57,335 bases of DNA from Rhodobacteraceae bacterium UBA6141 (GCA_002423245.1 DIVD01000006.1:1-57335), one strand, 5' to 3'; positions 1 through 7,968 are shown, counted from the first letter of the stretch. Made by a program: numbers and translations. Notes: generated by a model from the sequence alone, not told the origin.

Positions 1-1262
1 GCATAGTTGAAATCGCCGCGCAGATGCTTGGAGGCCATCACGTCATAGGCCCCGCCATAGGCCTTGCGGGTGATGACCGTGACCTTCGGCACCGTCGCCT
101 CGCCATAGGCGAACAGCAGCTTCGCGCCGTGCTTGATCACGCCGCCATGTTCCTGGCCGGTGCCCGGAAGGAAGCCCGGCACATCGACGAAGGTCAGGAT
201 CGGTACCTCGAACGCATCGCAGAACCGCACGAAGCGCGCGGCCTTGCGGCTGGAGTCGATATCGAGGCAGCCGGCCAGCACCATCGGCTGGTTGGCCACC
301 ACGCCCACCGTCTGCCCCTCGATGCGGATGAAGCCGGTGATGATGTTGCCGGCGAATTCCTTCTGGATCTCGTAGAAATCGCCCTCGTCAGCGACCTTGA
401 AGATCAGCTCGCGCATGTCATAGGGCTGGTTCGGGTTGTCGGGGATCAGCGTGTCGAGGCTGTCCTCGATCCGGGCGGGATCGTCGAAGAACGGGCGCAC
501 CGGCCCCTTGTCGCGGTTGTTCAGCGGCAGGAAATCGAACAGGCGCCGCACCTCGGCGAGGGCCTCCACGTCATTCTCGAAGGCGCCGTCGGCGACCGAG
601 GACTTGCGCGTGTGGGTGGTGGCGCCGCCCAGCTGCTCGGCGGTGACGACCTCGTTGGTGACGGTCTTGACCACATCGGGGCCGGTCACGAACATGTAGG
701 AGGTGTCCTTCACCATGAAGATGAAGTCGGTCATCGCCGGCGAATAGACGGCGCCGCCCGCGCAGGGGCCCATGATCAGCGAGATTTGCGGCACCACGCC
801 CGAGGCCATGATGTTGCGCTGGAACACGTCGGCATAGCCCGCAAGGCTGGCCACGCCCTCCTGGATCCGCGCGCCGCCCGAATCGTTGATCCCGATCACC
901 GGCGCGCCGTTCTGCACCGCCATGTCCATGATCTTGCAGATCTTCTGCGCGTGAGTTTCCGACAGCGAGCCGCCGAACACGGTGAAATCCTGGCTGAAGA
1001 CATAGACCATGCGGCCGTTGATCGTGCCCCAGCCCGTCACCACGCCGTCGCCCGCGGGGCGGTCCTTCTCCATGCCGAAATCGGTGCAGCGGTGGCGCAC
1101 GAACATGTCGAACTCCTCGAAGGAGCCCTCGTCGAGCAGCAGGTCGATCCGCTCGCGCGCGGTCAGCTTGCCGCGCGCGTGCTGCGCGTCGATCCGGTGC
1201 TGGCCCCCGCCCAGTCGGGCATCGGCGCGGCGGTCCTCCAGCTGTTGCAGGATGTCTTTCAT
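1..1262 (-). CDS. pccB: Propionyl-CoA carboxylase beta (carboxyltransferase) subunit, partial
   Basis: The biotin-dependent carboxyltransferase subunit moves CO2 from carboxybiotin on the alpha subunit to propionyl-CoA, giving methylmalonyl-CoA. The reading frame is open to the left edge of the window, so the C-terminus is missing. The translation starts MKDILQQLEDRRADARLGGG and contains the carboxyltransferase stretches GGARIQEGVASLAGYADVF and, further on, FVDVPGFLPGTGQEHGG, both typical of the PccB/MmdA family. Two ATGs are adjacent (1265 and 1262); the G-rich ribosome-binding sequence GGGGGAG abuts the first, so the second fits better. The gene is divergent from aroQ, and a TTTGCAAA site lies about 100 bp upstream. 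PccB is favoured over methylcrotonyl-CoA carboxylase by overall sequence, but this is from memory of the family. Confidence 0.93.
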   Translation of the reverse strand, partial: MKDILQQLEDRRADARLGGGQHRIDAQHARGKLTARERIDLLLDEGSFEEFDMFVRHRCTDFGMEKDRPAGDGVVTGWGTINGRMVYVFSQDFTVFGGSLSETHAQKICKIMDMAVQNGAPVIGINDSGGARIQEGVASLAGYADVFQRNIMASGVVPQISLIMGPCAGGAVYSPAMTDFIFMVKDTSYMFVTGPDVVKTVTNEVVTAEQLGGATTHTRKSSVADGAFENDVEALAEVRRLFDFLPLNNRDKGPVRPFFDDPARIEDSLDTLIPDNPNQPYDMRELIFKVADEGDFYEIQKEFAGNIITGFIRIEGQTVGVVANQPMVLAGCLDIDSSRKAARFVRFCDAFEVPILTFVDVPGFLPGTGQEHGGVIKHGAKLLFAYGEATVPKVTVITRKAYGGAYDVMASKHLRGDFNY

Positions 1263-1357
1263 CATCTCCCCCCGTGGCGAAGCCGCCCGTTCCGGGCGCG
1301 CGCGATTTCGGGCACCCTATAGAAGCGGCGCGGCGGCACAAAGGGCTTTCCGGAAAA

Positions 1358-1377
1358 TTTGCAAACTGTTGGCAGAT
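1358..1377. promoter_or_regulatory. Candidate PccR/RamB-type operator upstream of pccB
   Basis: A perfect palindrome TTTGCAAA lies at 1358-1365, followed after 3 bp by the degenerate half TTGGCAGA; further half-sites (ATGCAAA at 1384, CGCAAA at 1400) follow. The short-chain acyl-CoA regulator PccR of Rhodobacter sphaeroides is described as binding TTTGCAAA-N4-TTTGCAAA upstream of pccB. Here the second half is imperfect and the spacing is one base short, so this is a candidate only. The site lies between divergent pccB and aroQ. Confidence 0.5.
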
Positions 1378-1481
1378 GCGCCGATGCAAATCGCAACTCC
1401 GCAAATCGCGGCCCTGCCGCCGCGCGGCGCTTGCGGCGCGGGCCGCTTTCCCCGACAGTCGCGCCAAGAGCGGAGAGAGCG

Positions 1482-1925
1482 ATGCCCAGACCCCAGATCC
1501 TGATCCTCAACGGCCCGAACCTGAACCTTCTGGGCAAGCGCCAGCCCGAGATCTATGGCCATGACACGCTTGAAGGCGTCGAGGCCGCCTGCGCCGCGCT
1601 GGCAGAGGCGGCCGGCGCCCGCATCGCCCTGCGCCAGAGCAATTCCGAGGCGGACCTGATCGGCTGGATCCACGAGGCGCGCGAGACCGCGGCCGGCATC
1701 GTCATCAACCCCGCCGCCTTCACCCATACCTCGGTCGCGATCCTCGATGCGCTGAACGCCTTCGAGGGGCCGGTGATCGAGGTGCATGTCTCGAACGTGC
1801 ACAGGCGCGAAAGCTTCCGCCACCATTCCTATGTCAGCCTGCGCGCCGAGGGGGTGATCGCCGGCTGTGGCGTTCAGGGCTATGAACTGGCGCTGGCGCG
1901 GGTGCTGCGGCTGATCGGGCTGTGA
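1482..1925 (+). CDS. aroQ: 3-dehydroquinate dehydratase, type II
   Basis: AroQ dehydrates 3-dehydroquinate to 3-dehydroshikimate in the shikimate pathway, as a small cytosolic dodecameric enzyme. The 147-residue protein has the usual type II length. It begins with the signature ILNGPNLNLLGKRQPEIYG, which carries the catalytic Arg20 and Tyr25, followed by VINPAAFTHTSVAILDAL and IEVHVSNVHRRESFRHHSY with the substrate-binding Asn, His and Arg residues. The open frame extends 41 codons upstream, but that part has no family similarity, and the ATG at 1482 follows a GGAGAGAG ribosome-binding site. It is monocistronic: pccB is divergent on one side and the phn genes converge on the other. Confidence 0.96.
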   Translation: MPRPQILILNGPNLNLLGKRQPEIYGHDTLEGVEAACAALAEAAGARIALRQSNSEADLIGWIHEARETAAGIVINPAAFTHTSVAILDALNAFEGPVIEVHVSNVHRRESFRHHSYVSLRAEGVIAGCGVQGYELALARVLRLIGL

Positions 1926-1968
1926 GGGGCTGACCTTTCGCGGCACGGCCGCTTCAGCCCCCCCTTTT
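1926..1968 (+). terminator. Terminator-like hairpin after aroQ
   Basis: Arms GGGGCTGA (1926-1933) and TCAGCCCC (1954-1961) can pair around a 20-nt loop that can itself fold, and CCCTTTT follows. The first arm starts right at the aroQ stop codon. It lies between convergent genes, where a bidirectional terminator is expected. Confidence 0.55.
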
Positions 1969-1991
1969 GCGCCAGCAAGCGCGGCAGGCGC

Positions 1992-2609
1992 TCAGCCCCC
2001 GCAGGCCTCGAGGAACGCCTCCGCCGGGAGGGTGCGGAAATCGTCCAGCGCGGCGCGCAGCCGGTCATGCGGCCAGTCCCACCAGGCGAGGGCCAGCAGC
2101 CGCTCGGCGATGGCGGGGGCGAAGCGTTCGCGCAGCGGCACCGCCGGCACGCCCGCCACGATCATGTAGGGGGCGACATCGCGGGTGACGACCGCGCCGG
2201 CGGCGACGATGGCGCCGTGGCCGATGGTGACATCGGGCTTGATGATCGCGCCATGCCCGATCCAGCTGTCATGGCCGATCACCGTGCGCCGCGCCCGGCG
2301 GCGCTCGAAGAAGGCGGCATCGGCTTCGGTGTCGTCCCAGTAATCGGCGCTGCGATAGAGGAAATGGTGCAGGCTCGCATTGCCCATCGGGTGATCGGTC
2401 GGGCCGATCCGGGTCAGCGCGGCGATATTGGCGAACTTGCCGATGCTGGTATTGGCGATGTCGGCCATCCGGTCGCAATAGCTGTAGTCATCGAAGCTGC
2501 TGTGGGCGACGCGGCTGAGCTTGCCGACCTCGCAGAAGCGCCCGAAGCGGGTATCGACGATCTCGCAGCCGTCATGGATCAGCGGCGCGGTTTCGGAGAG
2601 TTTCGGCAT
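1992..2609 (-). CDS. Hexapeptide-repeat acyltransferase associated with phosphonate genes
   Basis: This is a left-handed beta-helix acetyltransferase-like protein of about 205 residues. It resembles the xenobiotic acetyltransferase (CatB-like) family that recurs in phosphonate gene clusters. Hexapeptide repeats are visible in the stretches IGHDSWIGHGAIIKPDVTIG and GAIVAAGAVVTRDV, and VAGVPAVPLRERF is the usual end of the helix. It is the last gene of the phnC-phnD-phnE-phnE operon, 23 bp after the second permease, so a role in acetylating an aminophosphonate or related compound is plausible but inferred. GAAAGG sits directly against the ATG at 2615, so the second ATG at 2609, six bases further on, is taken as the start. 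Confidence 0.85.
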   Translation of the reverse strand: MPKLSETAPLIHDGCEIVDTRFGRFCEVGKLSRVAHSSFDDYSYCDRMADIANTSIGKFANIAALTRIGPTDHPMGNASLHHFLYRSADYWDDTEADAAFFERRRARRTVIGHDSWIGHGAIIKPDVTIGHGAIVAAGAVVTRDVAPYMIVAGVPAVPLRERFAPAIAERLLALAWWDWPHDRLRAALDDFRTLPAEAFLEACGG

Positions 2610-2632
2610 CGTCATCCTTTCGGGCGGCGGCC

Positions 2633-3982
2633 TCAGCCCCGGATCAGCCGGCGCCGGATCCAGCCGGAAAAACTGTCCATCGCCATGACCACCAGCACGA
2701 TCAGCACGATGTAGTAGGTGACCTCTTCCCAGTCCTTCTGGGTGATCATCGCCTGGGTCAGCAACAGGCCGATGCCGCCGCCGACGATGGCGCCGATCAC
2801 CGTGGCGCTGCGGGTGTTGGATTCAAGGTAGTAGAGCAGCTGGCTGAGGATCACCGGCGCGACCTGCGGGATCACGCCGAAGCGGTGGCGCTGCAGGGCG
2901 CCGGCGCCGGTGGAGCGCAGCCCCTCGACCTGCCTTTCGTCGATGTTCTCGATGGCTTCGGAAAAGAGCTTGCCGAAGCTGCCGCTGTCGGTCAGCAGGA
3001 TCGCCAGCGATCCGGTCAGCGGCCCCGGCCCGAAGGCGCGGCTGAGGACGATCGTCCAGATCAGCGCGTCCACCCCGCGCAGGAAGTCGAACACCCGCCG
3101 CACGCCAAAGCGCACCGCAAGGCCGGGCGCGAAGTTGCGGGCCGACAGGAAGGCCAGTGGCAGCGCGATCATCGCGGCGCTGACGGTGCCGAGAAAGGCC
3201 ATCAGCACGGTCTCGAACAGCGCCCAGGCCACGTCCTTGTGCCGCCACATCTGGTTGTTCCAGAAGTCCGAGGCCATCGCTTCGATGTTGCTTGTCCCCG
3301 GGCGCACCCGGTCCCCCCAGAGCGCGAGGTCCGCCAGCGTGGCGAGGGACTTGCCGTGGAACGGGCTGTCGAGCGTGAAGAAGAACAGCTCCCAGCCGAA
3401 GAAGTAGCGGAACACCTCACTGCGCGCCTTGGTGACGGTCAGCCTGCCTGCGGGCGTCGTCACGGCAACCCGCGTCCCGGAGGCGTTGATCCAGTCCGGC
3501 ACCGTGCCATCGGGCGTGTCCAGCGTCACGCCTGATGGCGCGGAAACGATGGTCAGCGTGCCGTAGCCGGGGATCTCGAAGCGCACCGCATCCTCGCCCG
3601 CCCCATCCCCTCCCATCGTCACGCGGTAGCCGCCGCCGAGGTCCACCACCGCGCCGCCCGGCGCCCGCTGCACCCAGTCGGGCCAGGCATCCGCGGCATA
3701 GGTGCCCTTGCGCTCGCCCTCGATCGCGACGGTCATCTCGCCGCTGCGGTTGTTGCGCTCCACATGGGTCTTGTAGCTGTAGCTGTCGGCGACCAGCGTT
3801 GCCGCATTGTCCATGCGCGCGCGGCTGGCAAGGCCGGGAATGTCGAAGGCAAAGACCACATAGACGAGATAGACCAGCACCACCGCCGGAACCGCGAGTG
3901 CGATCAGGCGCTTGCGGGCGATCAGCGCCTCGGCGCCGGCGCGGATGCCGGGCAGCGCGGCGCCGGTTTCGGTCATCGCCAT
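2633..3982 (-). CDS. phnE: Phosphonate ABC transporter permease, second copy, with periplasmic insert
   Basis: Inner-membrane permease of a phosphonate/phosphite-type ABC importer, 449 residues, clearly longer than the roughly 280-residue PhnE encoded just upstream. After one N-terminal membrane segment (ALAVPAVVLVYLVYVVFAF) there are about 150 mostly soluble residues (roughly 50-200). The conserved permease domain follows, with ENIDERQVEGLRSTGAG as the ATPase-contact (EAA-type) loop and RSATVIGAIVGGGIGL near the end. The start at 3982 follows the stop of the first permease by a single base (TGACATG), with GGAGGG upstream; the longer frame begins inside that gene. It probably forms a heterodimer with the other PhnE, since tandem phnE genes are common in alphaproteobacteria. 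Confidence 0.92.
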   Translation of the reverse strand: MAMTETGAALPGIRAGAEALIARKRLIALAVPAVVLVYLVYVVFAFDIPGLASRARMDNAATLVADSYSYKTHVERNNRSGEMTVAIEGERKGTYAADAWPDWVQRAPGGAVVDLGGGYRVTMGGDGAGEDAVRFEIPGYGTLTIVSAPSGVTLDTPDGTVPDWINASGTRVAVTTPAGRLTVTKARSEVFRYFFGWELFFFTLDSPFHGKSLATLADLALWGDRVRPGTSNIEAMASDFWNNQMWRHKDVAWALFETVLMAFLGTVSAAMIALPLAFLSARNFAPGLAVRFGVRRVFDFLRGVDALIWTIVLSRAFGPGPLTGSLAILLTDSGSFGKLFSEAIENIDERQVEGLRSTGAGALQRHRFGVIPQVAPVILSQLLYYLESNTRSATVIGAIVGGGIGLLLTQAMITQKDWEEVTYYIVLIVLVVMAMDSFSGWIRRRLIRG

Positions 3983-3983
3983 G

Positions 3984-4832
3984 TCAGCGGCCCTCCACAA
4001 GCCGGTTGCGGTAATGGCCCGAGATCTGGTCGATCGCCACGATGGTCAGGAACAGCAGCACGAAGATCGCCGCCGCCGCATCATAGCGGCCCTGCCCCCA
4101 GCTGATCGCGATCTTCAGCTCGTAGCCGATGCCGCCCGCGCCGACGAAGCCGAGGATCGCACTGGCGCGCACGTTGATCTCGAAGCGCATCAGCGCGTAG
4201 GACAGATAGTTCGGCGCCACCTGCGGCACCACGCCCAGCCACATCCGCTGAAACCAGGACGCGCCGACGGAGGCGAGCCCCTCGACCGGCCTGAGGTCGG
4301 CGTTCTCGTTCACCTCCGAGAACATCTTGCCAAGCGCGCCCGTCGTGTGGAAGGCGATGGCGATCATCGCCGGCACCGGGCCGCCGCCCAGGATGAAGAT
4401 CAGCACCAGCGCGATCACCACCTCCGGCACCGCGCGCATCACGTCCATCATCCGGCGGAACAGCGGGATCGCGCGGGGCCAGAGCGCGAGGCCCCGGGTG
4501 GACAGCAGCGACAGCCCCATCGCCAGCAGCGCGCCGATCAGCGTGGACACGGCGGCAATGTTGATGGTCTCGATCAGCGCGGGCAGGAAACGCGCGAGGT
4601 TGGCCGGCGTCAGCGCGATCTTCTGCGCGGCCTCGGTCAGCAATTCGGCCGGGAAGTCCAGGATCCGGTGCAGGCCCTCGAAAAAGCCCCCCGCGTTGCG
4701 GTCATTGGCGAGCCGGAAGCTCGACACCAGCAGCGCCGCGAAGATGACCAGCAGCAGCCCGGAATACATCTGCCTTCGGCGCCGCTGCGCCATGTAGTCG
4801 GCCTTGATGCCGCCTGCCGCCGTCATGTCCAT
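3984..4832 (-). CDS. phnE: Phosphonate ABC transporter permease, first copy
   Basis: Inner-membrane permease of 282 residues, the usual PhnE size. The N-terminus is basic, followed by a membrane segment (MYSGLLLVIFAALLVSSF). The ATPase-contact loop reads VNENADLRPVEGLASVGASW and the conserved C-terminal part contains NVRASAILGFVGAGGIGYEL. It lies between phnD and the second phnE and is translationally close to the latter. A stem-loop in the 84-bp gap after phnD may let the binding protein be made in excess over the permeases. Together with PhnC and PhnD it should import phosphonates or related phosphorus compounds; no C-P lyase genes are in the window, so the actual substrate cannot be read here. 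Confidence 0.94.
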   Translation of the reverse strand: MDMTAAGGIKADYMAQRRRRQMYSGLLLVIFAALLVSSFRLANDRNAGGFFEGLHRILDFPAELLTEAAQKIALTPANLARFLPALIETINIAAVSTLIGALLAMGLSLLSTRGLALWPRAIPLFRRMMDVMRAVPEVVIALVLIFILGGGPVPAMIAIAFHTTGALGKMFSEVNENADLRPVEGLASVGASWFQRMWLGVVPQVAPNYLSYALMRFEINVRASAILGFVGAGGIGYELKIAISWGQGRYDAAAAIFVLLFLTIVAIDQISGHYRNRLVEGR

Positions 4833-4874
4833 GTGCCTGCCCCCAAGCCCCCGCGATCCCTTCGTGCCATGAAA

Positions 4875-4900
4875 CGGGCAGGCCCCGAAGGCCCCGCCCG
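4875..4900 (-). other. Stem-loop between phnD and the first phnE
   Basis: On the minus strand the RNA can fold with CGGGCGGG at the base pairing to the C-rich arm ending TGCCCG, separated by a short loop around TTC. There is no U-run, so it looks like an intercistronic stabiliser or attenuator that favours the upstream binding-protein message, not a classical terminator. Confidence 0.45.
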
Positions 4901-4916
4901 CGTCTCATGGAAACGC

Positions 4917-5816
4917 TCACTCGGTCAGCTTGCGCGCCTCGATGATCGACAGGTACTGCTCGTGCCTGACCGGGATGAAGTCCTTGGCCTCGCCCGCGGC
5001 AACCCCGTAGGCGCATTCGGGGTCGGTCTCGTGCAGGTCGGCGATGATCTGCGTGACCTTGGCCTTCACATCCGCCGGCAGCGCCTTGCGCAGGGCGACC
5101 GGGCCTTCGGGGATCTCCTTGGACTTCCAGATCTCCACGATGTCGTTCATGTCCACGAGCCCGGCATCCACCGCCTTGCGCAGCGCGCCCGAATTGTAGC
5201 CGTCCTCCCAGTTGCCAAGGGCGTCGGCCCAGGTGACGCCGGCATCGACATCGCCATTGACGACGGCGACGATGGTCTGCTCATGCCCGCCGGTGAACTT
5301 CACATCGGCGAAATACTCGCCCGGCGTCATCGAATAGCCCGCGGCCGTGATCTCCACGTTCGGGATCAGGTAGCCCGAGGTGGAGTTCGGATCGCCGAAG
5401 CCGAAGACCTTGCCCTTCATGTCGTCCAGCGAGGTGATGCCGCTGTCCTTGCGCGCGATACCGATCGAGTAGTAGCCGATCGAGCCGTCCACGTTCTGCT
5501 TGACCAGCACCGGCTCCACCGCTTCGGGATCGGTGAGGTAGACCTTGGCATAGGCCGAGGCGCCGAGCCAGGACACATCGATGGTGCCGCCCAGCATCCC
5601 CTGGATCACGCCGTCATAATCGGCGGGGGTGAAGATCTTGACCGGAACGCCAAGCGCCTCTTCCAGCGTCACGCGCAGGCACTCGTTCGAGGTCATGCGG
5701 TCCTGGGCGTTCTCGCCGCCCAGAAGGCCGATGTTGAAGCCGGTGATGTCTTGGGCGGACACCGGCGCGACCAGCGCCGAACTGGCCAGAATGGCGGCAA
5801 TGAGGGTCTTGTTCAT
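4917..5816 (-). CDS. phnD: Phosphonate ABC transporter periplasmic binding protein
   Basis: Substrate-capture protein of the importer, 299 residues. A Sec signal peptide (MNKTLIAAILASSALVAPVS, cleavage near residue 21, before QD) is followed by a PhnD-type two-lobed fold with FTPADYDGVIQGMLGGTIDV, WLGASAY, FGDPNSTSGYLIPN and GDVDAGVTWADAL. The STSG and YDG segments match the phosphonate-binding residues of the family. The frame remains open 54 codons upstream, but the ATG at 5816 sits behind GGAGAG and in front of a clean signal peptide. It follows phnC by 61 bp in the same operon. Confidence 0.95.
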   Translation of the reverse strand: MNKTLIAAILASSALVAPVSAQDITGFNIGLLGGENAQDRMTSNECLRVTLEEALGVPVKIFTPADYDGVIQGMLGGTIDVSWLGASAYAKVYLTDPEAVEPVLVKQNVDGSIGYYSIGIARKDSGITSLDDMKGKVFGFGDPNSTSGYLIPNVEITAAGYSMTPGEYFADVKFTGGHEQTIVAVVNGDVDAGVTWADALGNWEDGYNSGALRKAVDAGLVDMNDIVEIWKSKEIPEGPVALRKALPADVKAKVTQIIADLHETDPECAYGVAAGEAKDFIPVRHEQYLSIIEARKLTE

Positions 5817-5877
5817 GGGTCTCTCCGGATCTGTGGAACCGCGGCGCCCCTGACCGGCGCGGCGGAGGGGGTGAGGG

Positions 5878-6711
5878 TCAGTTGGCAAGCAGTCGCGCGG
5901 CATAGGCGTCATCCGCCGAGGCATCGGGCTCCAGCACCTCGAGCGAGGTCGAGGTCGCGGCTTCGGAAAACCCGGCATCGGCGCCGTAGATCTCGCGCGC
6001 GGCGGCGGTGGTCAGAAGCTCGGGCGTGCCGTCGAACACGATCCGCCCGGCGCGTATCCCGATCACCCGGTCGCAATAGCGGCGCGCGGTATCGAGCGTG
6101 TGCAGGTTGGCGATGACGGTGCGGCCATCCTCGTCATGGATGCGGCGCAGCGTGTCCATCACCACCTGCGCGTTCATCGGGTCGAGGCTGGCGATGGGTT
6201 CATCCGCCAGGATCACCTTGGGATCCTGCATCAGCGCGCGGGCAATCGCCACCCGCTGCTGCTGGCCGCCCGACAGCGCCTCGGCCCGCTTGGGCGCCTG
6301 TTCGGCGATGCCGAGCCGGTCGAGAATGTCGATGGCGCGGTGAATGTCGGCGGCGGGCCAGAGGTTGAGCAGGGTCGCGAGCGTGCCGCGCCGGTTCAGC
6401 AGCCCGTGCAGCACGTTGGAGACCACATCCATCCGCGGCACCAGGTTGAACTGCTGGAAGATCATCGCGCAACTGCCTTGCCAGGCACGCTTTTCCGCGC
6501 CCTTCAGCGCCAGCACGTCGCGGCCCTCGAACAGGATCCGCCCCTCGGTCGCCTCGGTCAGCCGGTTCATCATCCGCAGCAGGGTGGACTTGCCCGCGCC
6601 GGACCGGCCGATGATGCCGATCATCGCCGGGCTCTCGACGGCAAAGGTCGCGCTGTCCACGGCCACGTTGCGGCCGAACGCCTTCGTGACGCCCTCGACG
6701 CTGATCAGCAT
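5878..6711 (-). CDS. phnC: Phosphonate ABC transporter ATP-binding protein
   Basis: ATPase that powers the PhnE permeases, 277 residues. Walker A GRSGAGKST is at residues 35-43, the ABC signature LSGGQQQR at 146-153 and Walker B VILADEP at 166-172. The H-loop is in NLHTLDTARRYCDR. It has the PhnC-type phrase MIFQQFNLVPRMDVVSNVLHG. It is the first gene of the five-gene operon. The 288 bp upstream, before the divergent flavin reductase, hold no other gene I can support, and no convincing Pho box was found there. Confidence 0.95.
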   Translation of the reverse strand: MLISVEGVTKAFGRNVAVDSATFAVESPAMIGIIGRSGAGKSTLLRMMNRLTEATEGRILFEGRDVLALKGAEKRAWQGSCAMIFQQFNLVPRMDVVSNVLHGLLNRRGTLATLLNLWPAADIHRAIDILDRLGIAEQAPKRAEALSGGQQQRVAIARALMQDPKVILADEPIASLDPMNAQVVMDTLRRIHDEDGRTVIANLHTLDTARRYCDRVIGIRAGRIVFDGTPELLTTAAAREIYGADAGFSEAATSTSLEVLEPDASADDAYAARLLAN

Positions 6712-6952
6712 GAAGCCCCCTGTCCTGCTGGGGCGGTGCTAGACCCCGGGCGTCACGCGGAGGTTACGGTTATGCGAATGTTTCATGACGGCGCCCCGGC
6801 TTGCAAACGGCCCGCCCGCAGATCATCATGGGGCGCGAGGGCGGCGGCAATGAACGCATCTGCCGGGCCATGTCGGCGCTGATCGCCGCCGAAGGCGGCG
6901 GGGGCGCGGCATCGCCGGGCCGAAGGCGGGGTGCAAAGGCAGGAGGATGACC

Positions 6953-7003
6953 ATGCGAACCGATCACGGCGCGGCCAGCCCCGGCAGGGAGCGGCGGGCA
7001 TGA
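6953..7003 (+). CDS. Possible 16-residue leader peptide before the flavin reductase
   Basis: A short frame, MRTDHGAASPGRERRA, starts at an ATG six bases behind a perfect AGGAGG (6941-6946), the best ribosome-binding site in the area. Its TGA overlaps the ATG of the flavin reductase gene (ATGA at 7000-7003), which is typical of translational coupling. There is no recognised family, and so short a frame could arise by chance; the strong ribosome-binding site and the exact overlap are the reasons for listing it. Confidence 0.4.
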   Translation: MRTDHGAASPGRERRA

Positions 7004-7485
7004 ACGCGGCGGCCCTCTCGCCGTCGCGCCTGCGCGAGGCGCTTGGCCGCTACGCAACCGGCGTCACGATCATCACCGCGGCGGGGCCGCAGGGGCCGGT
7101 GGGCATCACCGCGAACAGCTTCACCTCGCTGTCGCTCGATCCGCCGCTTGTGTTGTGGTGCCCGGCCCGCTCTTCCTCGCGTTTCGCGGTGTTTGCGGGC
7201 GCCGCGCATTACGCCATCCATGTGCTTGGCGCCGATCAACTGGCGCTCTGCCGCCGCTTCGCGATCTCGGGCGGCGATGTCGCGGATGCGTTCGAGGGCA
7301 CCGCGCCCGAGGGCCAGCCGCTGCTGCCCGGCTGCCTTGCCCGCTTCGATTGCCGCGCCCATGCGCTGCATGAGGGCGGCGATCACGCGATTCTGGTGGG
7401 CGAGGTGCTGCGCGCCGAAACGCGCGCCGGCGACCCGCTGCTGTTCTGGGGCGGGCGCTACGGGGACTTCCTGCATCACGGCTAG
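7000..7485 (+). CDS. Flavin reductase family protein (FMN-binding split barrel)
   Basis: An NAD(P)H:flavin oxidoreductase-like protein of 161 residues that would supply reduced FMN/FAD to a monooxygenase or act as a general flavin reductase. The family signature is seen in LREALGRYATGVTIITA, GITANSFTSLSLDPPLVLWC and FAVNVL-like AIHVLGADQLALCRRFA; the C-terminal LLFWGGRYG is typical. The ATG at 7000 is used because the longer frame adds only a low-complexity basic stretch. The next gene (91 bp downstream, same strand) is a SqrR-like regulator. No partner oxygenase is adjacent, so the acceptor is unknown. Confidence 0.88.
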   Translation: MNAAALSPSRLREALGRYATGVTIITAAGPQGPVGITANSFTSLSLDPPLVLWCPARSSSRFAVFAGAAHYAIHVLGADQLALCRRFAISGGDVADAFEGTAPEGQPLLPGCLARFDCRAHALHEGGDHAILVGEVLRAETRAGDPLLFWGGRYGDFLHHG

Positions 7486-7575
7486 GCAATTTTGCGCCCG
7501 CACCCTGCCCGGCGCGGCGGGGCTGGTGGAAATCGCGCGGCGGAATGCTAGATAGCCTGACACTCCGGGAACATC

Positions 7576-7968
7576 ATGCCGCACGACCAGACCGACACCA
7601 CAGAACCCCAGACCGCCCGCGAGACCGCCAGCGCGCCGGATGCCGCAGACATGGATACGGCAGGCATGGATACGGCAGACATGGCGGCGCGTGCGCAGGA
7701 GGCGTCGAACCTTCTGAAGGCGCTGGCGCATGAAGGGCGGCTGATGATCCTGTGCCACCTCGCGGCCGGGGAAAGGTCGGTGACCGAGCTTGAAACCCTG
7801 CTCCGCTCGCGGCAGGCGGCGGTCAGCCAGCAGCTTGCGCGCCTGCGGATGGAGGGGCTGGTCGCGGCCCGGCGCGAGGGCAAGGCGATCTACTACTCGC
7901 TGAGCGATGCAAGGGCGGCACGGCTGGTCAGCACGCTTTACGAGATGTTCTGCGCCCCGGAGGCCTGA
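7576..7968 (+). CDS. ArsR-family regulator resembling SqrR/BigR persulfide sensors
   Basis: Winged-helix repressor-type protein of 130 residues. The DNA-binding part is ELETLLRSRQAAVSQQLARL (helix-turn-helix) followed by the wing EGLVAARREGKAIYYSL. Cys60 lies in MILCHL and Cys126 near the end in MFCAPEA; their spacing of 66 residues equals that of Cys41 and Cys107 in Rhodobacter capsulatus SqrR, which link through a polysulfide bridge when sulfide is present. A role as a sulfide/persulfide- or redox-responsive repressor is inferred from this. The first 35 residues are unusual, with DMDTAG/MDTADM repeats, and internal ATGs (for example 7681) are possible alternative starts. No typical sulfide oxidation gene is next to it. 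Confidence 0.87.
   Translation: MPHDQTDTTEPQTARETASAPDAADMDTAGMDTADMAARAQEASNLLKALAHEGRLMILCHLAAGERSVTELETLLRSRQAAVSQQLARLRMEGLVAARREGKAIYYSLSDARAARLVSTLYEMFCAPEA

Noticed and set aside
3912..6116. 734-residue open frame on the plus strand
   Set aside because: Antisense to the phn transporter genes, low-complexity Arg/His/Gly composition, no start context or family.
6757..6786. Possible Pho box upstream of phnC (CGTCATG...CGTAAC on the minus strand)
   Set aside because: The two outer elements are 22 bp apart, but the middle repeat does not match and the similarity to CTGTCAT repeats is weak, so it is not listed as a site.
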